NCBI GenBank assembly: GCA_050949705.1 | Contig: JBMNGG010000005.1 | Coordinates: 186,001-250,000, forward strand | Reading direction: 5' to 3' | Length of the DNA: 64,000 bases | Source: JBMNGG01 sp050949705 | GTDB taxonomy: Bacteria; Bacillota; Thermosediminibacteria; Thermosediminibacterales; Tepidanaerobacteraceae | Shown here: piece by piece, positions 1-6,942 of the stretch | Position numbering within the stretch: the stretch's first letter is position 1 | Layout of the letters: each line of letters opens with the position of its first letter | Position numbers and translations under genes: made by a program | Notes under the pieces: generated by a model | Told to the model about the DNA's origin: nothing | Databases searched by the model: none | Seen by the model: only the letters and a program-made list of their open reading frames with translations

Positions 1-196
1 CAGTTCCTTGAAAATTACACATGATTCAAAGGTCTGAATTTTTTTATTGGCGAGGCCTATTTATTTTTGTGCCAATAGTCCCGAAAAGACATAGGACCTT
101 AGGAGATAAGTTAAGCACTCACTACCTGGCAAATCTTTAAAAACTCCGATCCGTGTTATTCTAAATGAAAGTGAAATACACTGAAAGACTTGTCTA

Positions 197-228
197 TTAT
201 CATCTTGAAGGCTTGATTGAAGGATCTT
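197..228. repeat. Dispersed 32-bp intergenic repeat, copy 1
   Basis: This 32-bp stretch matches 1219-1250 at 29 of 32 positions (core TGAAG-CTTGA-TGAAGGATCTT). Both copies are noncoding and flank the yjbQ/HIRAN pair. The wording resembles the degenerate TCATTCTGAACGAAG...GAAGAATC intergenic repeats seen in many bacteria, of which another degenerate piece lies near 1318-1351. The rest of positions 1-355 holds no convincing gene. Confidence 0.6.
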
Positions 229-271
229 GTTAAGAATTTTATAGGTCTTCCCCATCTCTGGCTTGACATTT

Positions 272-313
272 TTAAAAAAAATGCCGAGAAAGCTCAAAAT
301 AAGTTTTCTCGGC
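272..313 (-). terminator. Rho-independent terminator after yjbQ
   Basis: A perfect 10-bp stem (282-291 pairing with 304-313, TGCCGAGAAA) is followed on the minus strand by a run of U from 281 down to 274. It ends the HIRAN-yjbQ transcription unit. Confidence 0.85.
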
Positions 314-355
314 ACTTATACAAAACAAGCAATATTATAGGTGTTTTTCAAACAA

Positions 356-754
356 TTATTTGTCACCTAAAGTCTTTATCATTATTTTACGCTTCCTGGG
401 TCCGTCAAATTCACAGAAAAACAGGCTCTGCCATGTTCCTAAAACTAGTTTTCCACTGTTGATAATAACTGTTGCCATATTACCAAACAGCGAGGCTTTC
501 ACATGAGCATCAGAATTCCCTTCAAGATGTCTGTAATTATCTTTATAAGGAATAAGTTTGGCCAGAGCATTTAATATGTCTATCGGAACATCTGGATCGG
601 AATTTTCATTAATGGTTACTGCTGCAGTAGTATGAGGCACAAATACATAACAAGCCCCATCTTTTATACCTGTTTCTCTGACAACTTCTTCGACAATTGA
701 AGTTATGTCTATCATCTGGTTCCGTTCTATTGTTTCAATGGTAATCGTCTTCAT
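356..754 (-). CDS. yjbQ: YjbQ family protein (UPF0047)
   Basis: This 132-residue protein belongs to the YjbQ/UPF0047 family, small trimeric proteins annotated as secondary thiamine-phosphate synthase; the physiological role is unsettled. Family hallmarks are visible: the segment HTTAAVTINEN (the conserved His and Asn-Glu region), the histidine-containing HLEGNSDAH segment, and the C-terminal GTWQSLFFCEFDGPRKRK. It is full length for the family. I set the start at the ATG at 754, six to seven bases after GGAGGTG (761-768); a GTG at 763 overlaps that ribosome site and is unlikely. It lies 17 bp downstream of the HIRAN gene and is probably cotranscribed with it. Confidence 0.9.
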   Translation of the reverse strand: MKTITIETIERNQMIDITSIVEEVVRETGIKDGACYVFVPHTTAAVTINENSDPDVPIDILNALAKLIPYKDNYRHLEGNSDAHVKASLFGNMATVIINSGKLVLGTWQSLFFCEFDGPRKRKIMIKTLGDK

Positions 755-771
755 ATAAATCACCTCCCATT

Positions 772-1125
772 TTACTCCTCCACCTCATCAAATATTGACA
801 TTTCTTCTTTTATGTAAATCTCAAATTTAAAATTCTCTATAATCTCGGCAATTACAATTTCTTTTGTTATAAACCTTACCACTGCATAAGTAACGGTTTC
901 AAAAGTATCATATAACCTTCCGGCACTCCAACAGCCCAAAGGAACCGTATGAGTGCTGTTAGCCACATAGCCTACTTTACCAATAGGATCGAGCAATGTC
1001 ATAATTGCTTCCCCATCATAATCATTTTCAATATCCTTTACTAATCGCAGTATTTGCCCCGGCTTAAATATTTTTGATCCAAAGTAGTTGTTTAATCCTA
1101 CTATTGCTACATAGATCGATTTCAT
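772..1125 (-). CDS. HIRAN domain protein
   Basis: This 117-residue protein resembles the HIRAN domain, a small beta-barrel that in larger proteins (HLTF/Rad5) binds DNA 3' ends. The signature is visible: VAIVGLNNY near the start, GQILRLVKDIENDYDGEAI (the conserved P/D-N-x-Y-D-x-x-A-I block), then GKVGYVAN matching the usual 'lGyvp' strand. Residues after about 75 form a family-specific tail. The ATG at 1125 follows a strong GGGGGG site. It is the first gene of a two-gene unit with yjbQ. A DNA-end-binding function is inference from the fold only; free-standing bacterial HIRAN proteins are poorly characterised. Confidence 0.75.
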   Translation of the reverse strand: MKSIYVAIVGLNNYFGSKIFKPGQILRLVKDIENDYDGEAIMTLLDPIGKVGYVANSTHTVPLGCWSAGRLYDTFETVTYAVVRFITKEIVIAEIIENFKFEIYIKEEMSIFDEVEE

Positions 1126-1218
1126 ATGAATATACCCCCCAAGTCAATAAGTTAAGTTTTTAGTACCAGGGAAGACCTAAAAAAGTTTTAACCCCATTGT
1201 TATGAAAGCCCTACTTAG

Positions 1219-1250
1219 TTATCATCCTGAAGACTTGACTGAAGGATCTT
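1219..1250. repeat. Dispersed 32-bp intergenic repeat, copy 2
   Basis: Partner of the repeat at 197-228, with three mismatches over 32 bp. Same orientation. Confidence 0.6.
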
Positions 1251-1561
1251 TTTGCTCTTTTAGAAGGATTTATGATACTTTTATTTATCGTGGTGTGGTA
1301 ATATAGGTAACGGGTATAAATTCTGAACGAAGATTAGTGGAATGAAGAATCCTAAACCGTGTAAGAATAGAACTTTCGATTTCGTTGATAGGATGAATGT
1401 TTTATATTTGCCATGATACTTGACTTTTAGAGGCTTCCTAGTCACAGGACCTTAAATTATTGACTGATGCAACTTAAATATATATTTCGTTATTAAAAGC
1501 AAAAATCCTTTATACTACTAAAAGCAATTGATACTCTTTATACTTATACTGTTTTTGAAAA

Positions 1562-1600
1562 TAAAAATGCCGAAAAGCTTAAAAAATACTTTCTCGTCAC
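1562..1600 (-). terminator. Probable terminator after dinB
   Basis: An imperfect hairpin (TGCCGAAAAG against CTTTCTCGTCA) is followed on the minus strand by a U-rich tract. It is clearly related in sequence to the terminator at 272-313, suggesting the two arose by duplication. Confidence 0.6.
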
Positions 1601-1614
1601 TATGCGATAATAAA

Positions 1615-2850
1615 CTATTTACTTTTTTTAAGGGTTCCTCTTAAAGCCGGGGAGTTATTCCTACTTCTCCCTAATTTTCTCTGATTTAGTTCCTCGTTTT
1701 TCAGCAGTCCAGCCCTAAATATAGCATCATCACCGAAACGATCCTTAATATCGTCTATAACTTTGTTTAATTTTTTCTTTTTTACATCATTATTAAATAA
1801 AGATACCTGCTCAAATTCTTTAACTAGCTGAGATAGACTTATCCCTAAAAGCCTTAGGGGTATTCGACCATCCCAATTAGAATGTAACAATCTTTTCGCT
1901 ATATTATAAATATCCTCTGTGCTGTTGGTATATGAACCAGTTACAGAACGAGTAATTGTGCTAAAGGACGCATCCCTTAATGTAAGAGTTACAGTACGAC
2001 CTATATAGTTTTCCCTCCTTATCCTTTGGCCGACTTGTTCTGCTAGAGAAAGCAAAACCATTTCAGCTTTTTCAAAGCTTGTAACATCCTTAGGAAGAGT
2101 AGTTGAGTGTCCCATGGACTTGGCATTATCCATTGCATGAGGGTCTACTGGGCTATCATCAATTCCATTTGCCCAAAGATGTAAATATCGACCGTTTAAA
2201 CCTAAGACTTTCTGTAAGAGGTCTTCAGGAACTTCGGCCAAATCACCGATAGTTTTTATATTCATATTATCAAGGCGCTTTACCATACGCCGTCCCACGC
2301 CAAACAATTTGCCTACCGGCAGTGGCCACATAACCTGGGGTACATCCTCAGCAGGCAGCACTGTGATTCCATTTGGCTTTTTCATATCTGAAGCCATTTT
2401 AGCTAACAGTTTATTGCAAGAGACTCCTATAGAACAGGGTAAATCAAGTTCTTCTGCAATACTTTGTTGTATTTTATGGGCAATAGTCACAGAATCTCCA
2501 AAAAGTTTTTCACACCCTGTCACATCCAACCATGCCTCATCAATACTAAAAACCTCCACTAAAGGAGAGAACCTTCCGAGTATATCCATAACCTTCCTGC
2601 TAGTTCTAACATATAAGTCATAATCAGGCTTGATAAAAATAGCTTGAGGACATAGTTTTCGGGCTTGCCAATTTGGCATAGCAGTCTTCACTCCAAATTT
2701 TCGAGCCTCATAAGATGCAGTAAGTATAATGCCATTTCTCCTTTTAGGGTCTCCCGCCACCATAATGGGCTTTCCTTTGAGGCTAGGATCTTTTGCCTGA
2801 TGACAGGATGCATAAAAGGCATTCATATCCGCGTGTATAATAGGAAGCAT
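1615..2850 (-). CDS. dinB: Y-family DNA polymerase IV
   Basis: Error-prone translesion polymerase of 411 residues. The catalytic signatures are visible: HADMNAFYAS at residues 6-15 (metal-binding Asp, with Tyr at the steric-gate position where E. coli DinB has Phe) and SIDEAWLDVT near residue 104 (Asp-Glu catalytic pair; Trp replaces the usual Tyr). A helix-hairpin-helix segment (LFGVGRRMVKRLDNM) and the little-finger domain follow. A QVSLF motif near residue 348 fits the beta-clamp binding consensus; it lies before a further 60-residue tail. I chose the ATG at 2850, spaced from GGAG, over the ATG at 2859. A LexA box sits just upstream, so SOS induction is likely. Confidence 0.93.
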   Translation of the reverse strand: MLPIIHADMNAFYASCHQAKDPSLKGKPIMVAGDPKRRNGIILTASYEARKFGVKTAMPNWQARKLCPQAIFIKPDYDLYVRTSRKVMDILGRFSPLVEVFSIDEAWLDVTGCEKLFGDSVTIAHKIQQSIAEELDLPCSIGVSCNKLLAKMASDMKKPNGITVLPAEDVPQVMWPLPVGKLFGVGRRMVKRLDNMNIKTIGDLAEVPEDLLQKVLGLNGRYLHLWANGIDDSPVDPHAMDNAKSMGHSTTLPKDVTSFEKAEMVLLSLAEQVGQRIRRENYIGRTVTLTLRDASFSTITRSVTGSYTNSTEDIYNIAKRLLHSNWDGRIPLRLLGISLSQLVKEFEQVSLFNNDVKKKKLNKVIDDIKDRFGDDAIFRAGLLKNEELNQRKLGRSRNNSPALRGTLKKSK

Positions 2851-2862
2851 TAAAACCATCTC

Positions 2863-2876
2863 CGAACATAAGTTCT
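2863..2876 (-). promoter_or_regulatory. LexA (SOS) box of dinB
   Basis: The minus strand reads AGAAC-TTAT-GTTCG, 9 of 10 matches to the Firmicute LexA consensus CGAAC-N4-GTTCG. It lies between the -10 element and the ribosome site of dinB, a position where repressor would block transcription. uvrB has a similar box. Confidence 0.8.
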
Positions 2877-2883
2877 GATATTT

Positions 2884-2912
2884 ATTTTATCACGCATATA
2901 TAATAAAATCAA
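2884..2912 (-). promoter_or_regulatory. Sigma-A promoter of dinB
   Basis: TTGATT, 17-bp spacer, TAAAAT on the minus strand. Transcription would start near 2877, directly at the LexA box. Confidence 0.65.
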
Positions 2913-2955
2913 TAACAACAGCTTATGTAGTAAATTTTATAGGGGGAATACAATT

Positions 2956-3465
2956 ATGGGAATGATTTCGGGAAGAGTAGGCGGAGCTATAGGGGGCTAT
3001 GATATAAATGCGAACATCGAAAATGGTGTGATTTCGGGCCGAATCGGCGGAGTGTTTTTTGGAAATGACATAGATTTAAAGTACTGCATGGAAGAAGGTT
3101 TCATTAGTGGTAGATTGGGAGGAGCAATAATTGGTAAAAGCGTTGCAGGATCTATAAGTTCAAATTCTATTTCTATACGAATAGGTGGAGTGGTAGACGG
3201 CAATGACTTAGAGCTTAAAACAGAAGATAATATGGTGTATGGCAGATGTGGCGGTTCAACAATTGGTTTTGATGTGGAGATTATTATTTCGGGTGGCAGA
3301 GCAACTGGAAGACTTGGTGGTGGTGTTATCGGTATGGATGTTACAGGTTCTGTAACAGATGTTGAACAAATTATCGCCGGAACATTATTTGCAATTACAT
3401 ACTACATATACCGGGTAAATCATCGAAATAGTGGCGGCAGCAGTGGACGGTCAGGAAGCAGTTAA
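2956..3465 (+). CDS. Glycine-rich six-repeat protein, unknown function
   Basis: I do not recognise this 169-residue protein. Residues 3 to about 135 consist of six tandem repeats of 21-24 residues with the consensus I-S-G-R-(V/I/L)-G-G-x3-G-x-D-(I/V), such as ISGRVGGAIGGYDI and ISGRIGGVFFGNDI. Regular Gly-Gly turns alternating with hydrophobic strands suggest a small beta-solenoid or beta-roll (inference). A hydrophobic segment IIAGTLFAITYYIY follows, then a Ser/Gly-rich tail (SGGSSGRSGSS). There is no signal peptide. The start has a strong AGGGGG site. It is a single gene, divergent from dinB, and ends in a strong terminator. Confidence 0.8.
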   Translation: MGMISGRVGGAIGGYDINANIENGVISGRIGGVFFGNDIDLKYCMEEGFISGRLGGAIIGKSVAGSISSNSISIRIGGVVDGNDLELKTEDNMVYGRCGGSTIGFDVEIIISGGRATGRLGGGVIGMDVTGSVTDVEQIIAGTLFAITYYIYRVNHRNSGGSSGRSGSS

Positions 3466-3478
3466 TAAAAAATATGTG

Positions 3479-3523
3479 AAAGAGACCTTCCAGGTCCAAA
3501 AAACCATAAAAGGTCTCTTTTTT
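3479..3523 (+). terminator. Strong rho-independent terminator
   Basis: An 11-bp perfect stem (3479-3489 with 3510-3520, AAAGAGACCTT) is followed by T residues. It ends the repeat-protein gene. Confidence 0.9.
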
Positions 3524-3601
3524 CACCAAATATATCACAGACAAGTTTGGATACATCCTTTTCTATATCTGTCATCTGTTCCTTTTTACAACAAAACATT
3601 A

Positions 3602-4909
3602 TTATTTTTTCACATTTCTTAAATCCTTTATCCTTTTCGCTTTTCCTTCGAAGCGCTCAAGAGAATTAGGCGCTACAAGCCTTACTTTAGCAGTTATCCC
3701 CAGCACGGTTTGGAGACGATCTGTTATACGTTTTTCTAATGCTTTCAGTTCCTTAAAGCGATCAGTAAAAATTTCCTCAGTTACTTCTACTTGAACTTCC
3801 AGTTCATCCATATAGCCATTTTTAGTAACCACTAGAATATAATTAGGTGTTAGGGCTTCTGATTGCACCAATACACTTTCTATTTGGGACGGGAAAACAT
3901 TTACTCCACGAATTATTAGCATATCATCAGTTCTTCCCGAAATCTTCCGCATACGCATACTTGTTCTTCCACACTTACATGGTTCAGGATTTAAAACAGA
4001 AATATCCCTTGTTCTATAACGAATTATTGGAAGAGCTTCTTTTGTTAGTGTTGTAATAACCACTTCACCCTCTTCACCATATTCCTTTGGTTCCCCTGTG
4101 TTGGGATCAATTATTTCAATAATAAAGTGGTCTTCTGCAATATGCATACCGTCTTGAAATTCGCATTCACCTGAAACTCCCGGCCCCATAACTTCACTTA
4201 ATCCATAATTATCAGTGACCAAAATATTCCAACGTTTTTGCAACTCTTGTCTCATTTCTTCTGTACAAGCTTCAGATCCAAATAAGCCGTATTTCAGTGG
4301 CAGCTCCTTGGGGTTTATTCCCATTTTTTCAGCAACTTCAGCCATGTATAAAGCATAAGAAGGTGTAGAAATTAAAACTGTGGCACCAAAATCCTGCATC
4401 AACATTATTTGTCTTTCGGTATTACCAACAGAAGTTGGCACTACTGAAGCTCCAATCTTTTCAAGACCATAATGCAGACCAAAAGCACCTGTAAATAGAC
4501 CATAGCCAAAAGCTACTTGTGCCATGTCTTCACTGGTTACTCCTGCTTGGGTTGCAACACGAGCAACCAATTCGGACCAGATTTCAATATCTTTTCGAGT
4601 ATAACCTACTACAGTTGGCTTACCTGTAGTTCCTGAAGAAGCATGTAGTCTTAATAACTTATTCTTGGGAACAGCAAAAAGCCCGAAAGGATAATTATCG
4701 CGAAGTGTATCCTTTGTAGTAAAGGGAAGTCTTTTTATATCATCTAAAGTTCGAATATCCTCAGGCTTGACTCCTACAGAATCAAAAGACTCTCTATAAT
4801 GTGGTACATTATCATATACTGTCTTAACGGTGTCTTGTAACCGTTTTAATTGAATTTCTTTGATGTCCTTTCTCAAGGCACATTCCCATTTCTTATTCCA
4901 TATCATCAT
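3602..4909 (-). CDS. paaK: Phenylacetate-CoA ligase family
   Basis: Adenylate-forming ligase of 435 residues that activates phenylacetate or a related aryl acid to its CoA thioester using ATP. The P-loop SSGTTGKPTVVGYT lies near residue 92. The adenylation motifs FGSEACTEEMR, YGLSEVMGPGV and YRTRDI follow, with the C-terminal hinge KISGRTDDMLIIRGVNVFPSQIE. C-x-C (EPCKCGRTS) is typical of the PaaK group. The ATG at 4909 has GGGAGA seven bases upstream; an in-frame TTG at 4915 overlaps that site. It stands alone behind its own promoter, with no iorAB or paa genes beside it, so the exact aryl acid is unknown. Confidence 0.9.
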   Translation of the reverse strand: MMIWNKKWECALRKDIKEIQLKRLQDTVKTVYDNVPHYRESFDSVGVKPEDIRTLDDIKRLPFTTKDTLRDNYPFGLFAVPKNKLLRLHASSGTTGKPTVVGYTRKDIEIWSELVARVATQAGVTSEDMAQVAFGYGLFTGAFGLHYGLEKIGASVVPTSVGNTERQIMLMQDFGATVLISTPSYALYMAEVAEKMGINPKELPLKYGLFGSEACTEEMRQELQKRWNILVTDNYGLSEVMGPGVSGECEFQDGMHIAEDHFIIEIIDPNTGEPKEYGEEGEVVITTLTKEALPIIRYRTRDISVLNPEPCKCGRTSMRMRKISGRTDDMLIIRGVNVFPSQIESVLVQSEALTPNYILVVTKNGYMDELEVQVEVTEEIFTDRFKELKALEKRITDRLQTVLGITAKVRLVAPNSLERFEGKAKRIKDLRNVKK

Positions 4910-5019
4910 AACCAATCTCCCGTCCTACTTTTTATGTACTTAAATCACCTAGATAAGGTCTTCACATCCACATCCTACCATAATGCGTTGACTAATGGTG
5001 ATTAATCATATTAATTGTT

Positions 5020-5048
5020 AAGATAACAAAGTATATTTTTATTGTCAA
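5020..5048 (-). promoter_or_regulatory. Sigma-A promoter of paaK
   Basis: TTGACA, 17-bp spacer, TATCTT on the minus strand. The leader near +1 contains an AT-rich dyad (TGATTAATCA, about 4999-5008) that could be an operator. Its cognate regulator is not in the window. Confidence 0.75.
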
Positions 5049-5120
5049 TAGTTAATGAAATAACCAAAATATTTATTATTGCTCTTAAACATGCCATGGA
5101 AAGGAAAAATCATTATATGT

Positions 5121-5163
5121 AAAAAGTGCTTCTTAGGTATTGATATGATACCTAAGAAGCACT
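5121..5163 (-). terminator. Terminator of the glycerol operon
   Basis: A perfect 16-bp stem (5125-5140 with 5148-5163), 7-base loop and a U tract on the minus strand. It closes the operon after the chemoreceptor gene and insulates paaK. Confidence 0.92.
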
Positions 5164-5178
5164 TAGAAGTATATTCAT

Positions 5179-6918
5179 TTAACTGGCATCTCTAACTACT
5201 TCACGAATAATGTCATAGTTATCATCGGCCGCTGCAACAAAACCATTTATTTTAGAGCTGTCTTGTTTGAAACCAATACTTCTGTCTTCAAACTCTGTAA
5301 AAGCCTTTTTAAATTTATTTACAATATTTTCATCAAGATTTGGTCGAGCGGCAATACAGTCCTTTGGAATCGGGTCCGTTTGGGCTAAGTAAACAAGCTT
5401 GTCAACATCAAGTCCTCTGTTTTTCGCATCATCGATGGCTTCCGAATAAGTAGCTCCTACCTTTACAGACCCTGAAAGTACTGCCTCCACCACGTTGCTG
5501 TGGGTTCCCAAGAATAATTGTTCTTCTAAATCCTTTTCAGGGTTTATCCCAGCTTTCTTAAGAAGAAGTCTTGGATAAGCATATCCGGAAGCTGATTTTG
5601 GATCTACAAATGCCATCTGTTCACCCTTTACTTCTGAAAGATTTGTTATACCCGACTTAACAGTAGTAATAATATATCCTAAGTAGTTCGGTGCTCCATT
5701 GACTATAGGAGTGGCTATAGGAATTACCGGAGCTTTATTACGAGCGTTTACATAAGCTAAAGGTGAGAACCACCCTATATCAACAATACCATCAATGAGA
5801 CAATTAGCCAGGGCGTCATAATCCGTTGCAACTAAAACTCTAGGTATAAGCCCTAGCTTTTTACATATTGTATTAATTACTGGAAGATAAAGGGATTTAA
5901 TCACTTCCGGGCTTAAAGCAGGATTAATACCAAATATAATTTCATTTTCACTTCTCAAAGAAGTTGAATGTTTTTGTAGTAAGTATACTTTGTCTACTAG
6001 ATTGTCAGCAATATCGAGGAGTTTTTGATTATAATCTTCTTGATCTTTAATATGAAATGCTACTTCACTGGTAGAATCGGCGGCTGATGCGGTTTTTTCT
6101 GAAAGAGTAGTAAAAATATCCGTTAAATATTTAGAGGTTTTTGCTTGTTCTTCTGAAGAATCAAAAAGCTCACTATTAAGCCTAGAAATATTTTCGAAAA
6201 CTGCTACAGCATCATCCATAGCTCCTTTTCCTATTGCCATCTTGCTTTTTACATTTTTTAAACTTTTAGCACTTTCTTTTGAAATATTGCAGCCTTTGAT
6301 TATCCCCTGATTTATCAGCTCTGCTGTTTTATGTATTTCTTGAGCTTTTTCTTTACTGCGCTCTGCTAGTTTCCTTATTTCTGTTGCAACTACACTAAAA
6401 CCTAAACCAGCCTGACCAGCTCTAGCGGCTTCAATGGCAGCATTAAGTGATAGTAAGTTTGTTTGCTGTGCAATATGCTTAACAAAATCTACAAAATCCT
6501 TGATTTTCTCCGTAAGTTCCAATAGAACTTCAATTTGGTTGGCTGATTCATCCATTTCGGCTGTAACTTGAGCTAAAGCAGTTTCTACATCACTTATTGC
6601 CATGCTACCTTGTTCTACTTTTTTTAGGTAATCTTTTGAAATCTGCGTAACACTAGAAGCTGTCTCTTTTAATTTAGACGCCAATATCGACAGGCCTTTT
6701 AGTTGTTCTGAACCACTGGCAGAACTAGCACTTATTTCTTGGGAATTACAAGAAATACTATCTATTGCTTTAACCAAATTCCTAATAGTTTCAGAATTTT
6801 TCGCAACAACCCACTTAATTTCATGTGTATCATAACCTAACTGTTCACAAAGTTGAAGTATTTCACTTTGGCTTGTAAAGGATTCCTGTTTGTCATTATC
6901 GGTTTTTGTGAAATACAT
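5179..6918 (-). CDS. Soluble chemoreceptor with C-terminal PhnD-like binding domain
   Basis: A 579-residue fusion. Residues 45-320 form the coiled-coil signalling module of a methyl-accepting chemotaxis protein, with the hairpin tip QQTNLLSLNAAIEAARAG and GFSVVATEIRKLAERS around 150-188, the region that contacts CheA/CheW. Residues 326-579 look like a phosphonate/phosphate-type substrate-binding protein (PhnD family): FGINPALSPE, the DIGWFSPLAY and SASGYAYPRLLL segments. I see no signal peptide and no membrane segment, so the binding domain should be cytoplasmic and lie C-terminal to the signalling tip, the reverse of classical receptors. The ATG follows AAAGGAG. It lies 24 bp after the sigma-54 regulator gene, as the last gene of the glycerol operon, so the ligand may be a cytoplasmic phosphorylated glycerol metabolite (inference). 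Confidence 0.85.
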   Translation of the reverse strand: MYFTKTDNDKQESFTSQSEILQLCEQLGYDTHEIKWVVAKNSETIRNLVKAIDSISCNSQEISASSASGSEQLKGLSILASKLKETASSVTQISKDYLKKVEQGSMAISDVETALAQVTAEMDESANQIEVLLELTEKIKDFVDFVKHIAQQTNLLSLNAAIEAARAGQAGLGFSVVATEIRKLAERSKEKAQEIHKTAELINQGIIKGCNISKESAKSLKNVKSKMAIGKGAMDDAVAVFENISRLNSELFDSSEEQAKTSKYLTDIFTTLSEKTASAADSTSEVAFHIKDQEDYNQKLLDIADNLVDKVYLLQKHSTSLRSENEIIFGINPALSPEVIKSLYLPVINTICKKLGLIPRVLVATDYDALANCLIDGIVDIGWFSPLAYVNARNKAPVIPIATPIVNGAPNYLGYIITTVKSGITNLSEVKGEQMAFVDPKSASGYAYPRLLLKKAGINPEKDLEEQLFLGTHSNVVEAVLSGSVKVGATYSEAIDDAKNRGLDVDKLVYLAQTDPIPKDCIAARPNLDENIVNKFKKAFTEFEDRSIGFKQDSSKINGFVAAADDNYDIIREVVRDAS

Positions 6919-6942
6919 TTTATGGCTCCTTTATCTTATATT

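Larger units (their letters stand above)
1126..1614. other. Noncoding spacer with degenerate repeats
   Basis: About 490 bases without a credible gene. It contains the second 32-bp repeat copy (1219-1250), a degenerate TTCTGAACGAAG...GAATGAAGAATCC segment (1321-1351) and the dinB terminator. The promoter of the HIRAN-yjbQ unit must lie here, but I see no clean -35/-10 pair. Confidence 0.5.

Noticed and set aside
217..462. An 81-codon plus-strand frame near the window start.
   Set aside because: It crosses the yjbQ terminator and 3' end, lacks a ribosome site and resembles nothing.
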